Assembly (NCBI GenBank): GCA_007128085.1
Contig: SKYC01000194.1
Coordinates: 1 to 7,579 of the forward strand
Length of the DNA: 7,579 nucleotides
DNA from: Saprospiraceae bacterium
Lineage (GTDB): Bacteria > Bacteroidota > Bacteroidia > Chitinophagales > Saprospiraceae
Direction of reading: 5' to 3'
Part shown: positions 5,356-7,579 of the stretch, in pieces
How the letters are laid out: each line of letters starts with the position of its first letter
Numbering within the stretch: the stretch's first letter is position 1
Notes under the pieces: generated by a model
Seen by the model: only the letters and a program-made list of their open reading frames with translations
What the model was told of the DNA's origin: nothing
Database searches by the model: none
Position numbers and translations under genes: made by a program

Positions 5356-7579
5356 GTGAAAGATAAATCATTTGCAGAAGTTATTCTCCCCCTTCCTCTC
5401 CGGGGAACTTTTACCTATGCCGTTCCGGACAGTTTGAAACAGGGTGTGGAGAAAGGATGCAGGGTAGAAGTCCAATTTGGAAGGAAGCGGATATACTCCG
5501 GGCTTGTTCATTCTTTTCACGGCAATGAACCCCAGGATATTAAGGTTAAAGAAATTATTGATTTAATAGATGAGAGACCTGTGGTCAGTGAGTCCCACAT
5601 TCAGTTTTGGACCTGGATTGCCAAATATTACGCCTGTTCTCTGGGAGAAGTTATGAATGCGGCCTTTCCTTCGGCCATGAAGCTCAATAGTCAATCCAGT
5701 CTAGTCCCCGGTTTTGCTTGTTTTGAAGAGCACAATGATTTAAGTGATGATGAATATTTACTGTGGGAGGCCCTGCAGGACAATCGGGAAATTCAACTGG
5801 ATACAGCCAGGAGTATTTTGGGTAAGAAAAACATTGCCAGGTCTTTGGAGACTTTGATCTACAAGGGGATAGCTGAGTTGAAAGAGGAGTTGGAACAAAA
5901 GTTTAAACCGGCCAGGTTGGTTCACATTAAGCTCAGGGAAGAATTTTTAAAAAATCCCGATAAGGCACTTGAGTTGACTGTCCGATCAGAATTTCAGACC
6001 AATGCACTATTGACTATTTTTCAAAAAAAGGGCCTGGCGGTACCGAAGACCGAATTACTGTCTTTGCCTGCCGTAAAGGAACACGCCATTCAAGGACTTA
6101 TAAAAAAAGGAATTGTAGAGTCATTTGAAAAAGAGGTGAGCCGACTTAAAAAAGAGAACACCGACTACACTGAGGGTTATCGGTTGTCAGATCACCAGCT
6201 CAAAGCTCTGGGAGAAATAGAAGAGCAGTGGAGCAGTAAAAGAGTTGTCCTTTTGCACGGTGTGACCGGGAGCGGAAAAACACTGTTGTACAAAGAGTTT
6301 ATAGAAAAGACGATTGAATCGGGAGGGCAGGTGTTGTTTTTACTTCCGGAAATTGCTCTGACTTCACAGGTGGTGAGGAGACTTGAAAAAATGCTGGATG
6401 CTCCTGTTTATCTTTACCACTCCAGAGAAAATATTCAAAAAAGAACTGAGGTGTGGAAAGCCGCTGCGGGCAATGCTCGTATCATTATGGGAGCCAGGTC
6501 TTCTGTGTTTTTGCCATTTCACAACCTCCGGTTGGTAATTGTTGACGAGGAACACGACCCCTCCTACAAACAACATCAACCCGCACCTTTGTACAATGGG
6601 AAAGATGCTGCTGTGTATCTGGCTCATTTGACAAATGCCCGGGTTTTGCTCGGTACTGCAACACCATCACTGGAGAGTTTTTACAATGCGAAGAATAACA
6701 AATACGGGTACGTAAAGTTGGACGTGCGATATGGGGAAGCCAGTCTGCCGGAAATTGAGTTGATCGATATCAAACATTGTACAAAAAAGAAAAAAATGAA
6801 AGGCCCCTTCTCTGACTATCTGCTTGAAACCATTGAAGAGATGTGGCAGACGGAACGACAGGTCATATTGTTTCAAAACAGAAGGGGCTTTGCTCCTGTA
6901 GTGCAATGTGAGAACTGTTCTTTTGTATTTGAGTGTCATCAATGCGATGTCTCCCTGACCTATCACAAGCGATTTCACGAAATGAAGTGCCACCATTGCA
7001 GTTATACCTCAAAATTACCGAAGGAATGTCCGGCATGTGGGTCAGGAAGATTGGGACTGTTGGGTATTGGTACCGAGAAAGTGGAAGAAGAAATTCAACT
7101 TCTTTTACCCGGAATAAAGACGGCAAGACTGGATTCAGATACCGCCCGCTCCAGGAAAAACCTCCAAAAAATCATTTATGAATTTGAGAATGGACTGATC
7201 GATGTGCTGATAGGTACCCAAATGGTTACCAAAGGCCTGGACTTTGACAATGTCGGCCTCGTGGGAATCCTGGATGCAGACCGCATTTTGAATTTTCCCG
7301 ATTTTAGATCGGCTGAAAGGGGCTTTCAACTCATGACGCAAGTAAGTGGACGGGCAGGACGAACCGATCATAAGGGAAAAGTCATTATTCAGTCCTCCAA
7401 TACCAGCCATCCCGTTTTACTGGATGTGCTGAATTTTAACTACAAAAAATTTTACCATCGGGAATTGAGTGAGAGAGGCAAATATCACTATCCACCCATT
7501 TACAGAAATTTCGTACTCGAGCTGAAGCACAAAGACCTCAATACGGTCTGGAAGGCCAGCAGAATGTTGAAAAACCGAC
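5356..7579 (+). CDS. priA: Primosomal protein N' (PriA), replication restart DNA helicase, 3' partial
   Basis: 741 codons are open to the right edge; the C-terminus lies outside. PriA binds stalled or collapsed forks and D-loops, remodels them as a 3'-5' superfamily 2 helicase and helps reload the replicative helicase. The N-terminal 3'-DNA-binding domain starts FAEVILPLPLRGTFTYAVP. Helicase motifs: Walker A GVTGSGKT (K308), LLPEIALT (330-336), DEEH (397-400), GTATPS (433-438), NRRGF (508-512), GTQMVTKGLDF (620-630) and QVSGRAGR (662-669). Eight zinc cysteines are intact: C518, C521, C527, C530, C545, C548, C558 and C561. The C-terminal domain begins near YHYPPIYRNF (710-718). The GTG start is forced: an in-frame TAA lies at 5341 and the four codons between are not starts; the next ATG is deep inside the conserved domain. 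E. coli PriA is 732 residues, and Bacteroidota versions are usually somewhat over 800, so under 100 residues are probably missing. Confidence 0.97.
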   Translation, partial: MKDKSFAEVILPLPLRGTFTYAVPDSLKQGVEKGCRVEVQFGRKRIYSGLVHSFHGNEPQDIKVKEIIDLIDERPVVSESHIQFWTWIAKYYACSLGEVMNAAFPSAMKLNSQSSLVPGFACFEEHNDLSDDEYLLWEALQDNREIQLDTARSILGKKNIARSLETLIYKGIAELKEELEQKFKPARLVHIKLREEFLKNPDKALELTVRSEFQTNALLTIFQKKGLAVPKTELLSLPAVKEHAIQGLIKKGIVESFEKEVSRLKKENTDYTEGYRLSDHQLKALGEIEEQWSSKRVVLLHGVTGSGKTLLYKEFIEKTIESGGQVLFLLPEIALTSQVVRRLEKMLDAPVYLYHSRENIQKRTEVWKAAAGNARIIMGARSSVFLPFHNLRLVIVDEEHDPSYKQHQPAPLYNGKDAAVYLAHLTNARVLLGTATPSLESFYNAKNNKYGYVKLDVRYGEASLPEIELIDIKHCTKKKKMKGPFSDYLLETIEEMWQTERQVILFQNRRGFAPVVQCENCSFVFECHQCDVSLTYHKRFHEMKCHHCSYTSKLPKECPACGSGRLGLLGIGTEKVEEEIQLLLPGIKTARLDSDTARSRKNLQKIIYEFENGLIDVLIGTQMVTKGLDFDNVGLVGILDADRILNFPDFRSAERGFQLMTQVSGRAGRTDHKGKVIIQSSNTSHPVLLDVLNFNYKKFYHRELSERGKYHYPPIYRNFVLELKHKDLNTVWKASRMLKNR

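Noticed and set aside
6364..7410. Several 60-110 codon reading frames on the minus strand, and one on the plus strand at 6933-7181
   Set aside because: All lie within priA, whose helicase motifs and eight zinc cysteines are continuous through this stretch.
4292..7579. Deacetylase-like gene plus priA as a defence or conflict system
   Set aside because: PriA is a housekeeping enzyme with all standard motifs, the genes are separated by 161 bases with a possible terminator, and nothing links them functionally.

Overview
The window looks like a piece of a Bacteroidota chromosome. The main evidence is the C-terminus of the first gene. It ends in the gliding-motility-associated / type B sorting domain (CHU_C) that directs proteins through the type IX secretion system, a machine restricted to this phylum. 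Start sites without a Shine-Dalgarno sequence, moderate GC content and a Bacteroidota-like PriA agree with this. I cannot place it below phylum level with confidence.

Layout, all genes on the + strand: (1) 2-4210 is the 3' part of a very large secreted repeat protein, already open at the left edge. It alternates a Cys-bounded module (A, seven copies) with an Ig-like 'NWYD' module (B, five copies). A tandem pair of a third module (C1/C2) replaces one B. These are followed by a SprB-like repeat, a PKD/Ig-like linker and the sorting domain. (2) 4211-4291 is a short gap without clear signals. (3) 4292-5194 is a complete 300-residue histone-deacetylase-fold protein, closest by motif to class IV (HDAC11-like) enzymes. 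(4) 5195-5355 is a 161-base gap with a weak hairpin/T-rich terminator candidate and no credible gene. (5) 5356-7579 is priA, the primosomal replication-restart helicase. It starts at GTG and is cut by the right edge after 741 codons.

The three genes do not form an obvious pathway: one is a cell-surface or secreted adhesin-like protein, one a cytoplasmic deacylase-like enzyme, and one a DNA-replication restart helicase. They look like adjacent but functionally separate units on one strand.

The most unusual content is the repeat protein. It keeps an exact 186-base spacing between two landmarks in all five B modules while the A modules vary, it is nearly free of lysine (2 in 1402 residues), and it has Asp-rich loops next to the A-module cysteine. 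I found no CRISPR array, tRNA/rRNA, insertion sequence or defence-system signature, and no strong evidence of a wholly new system.
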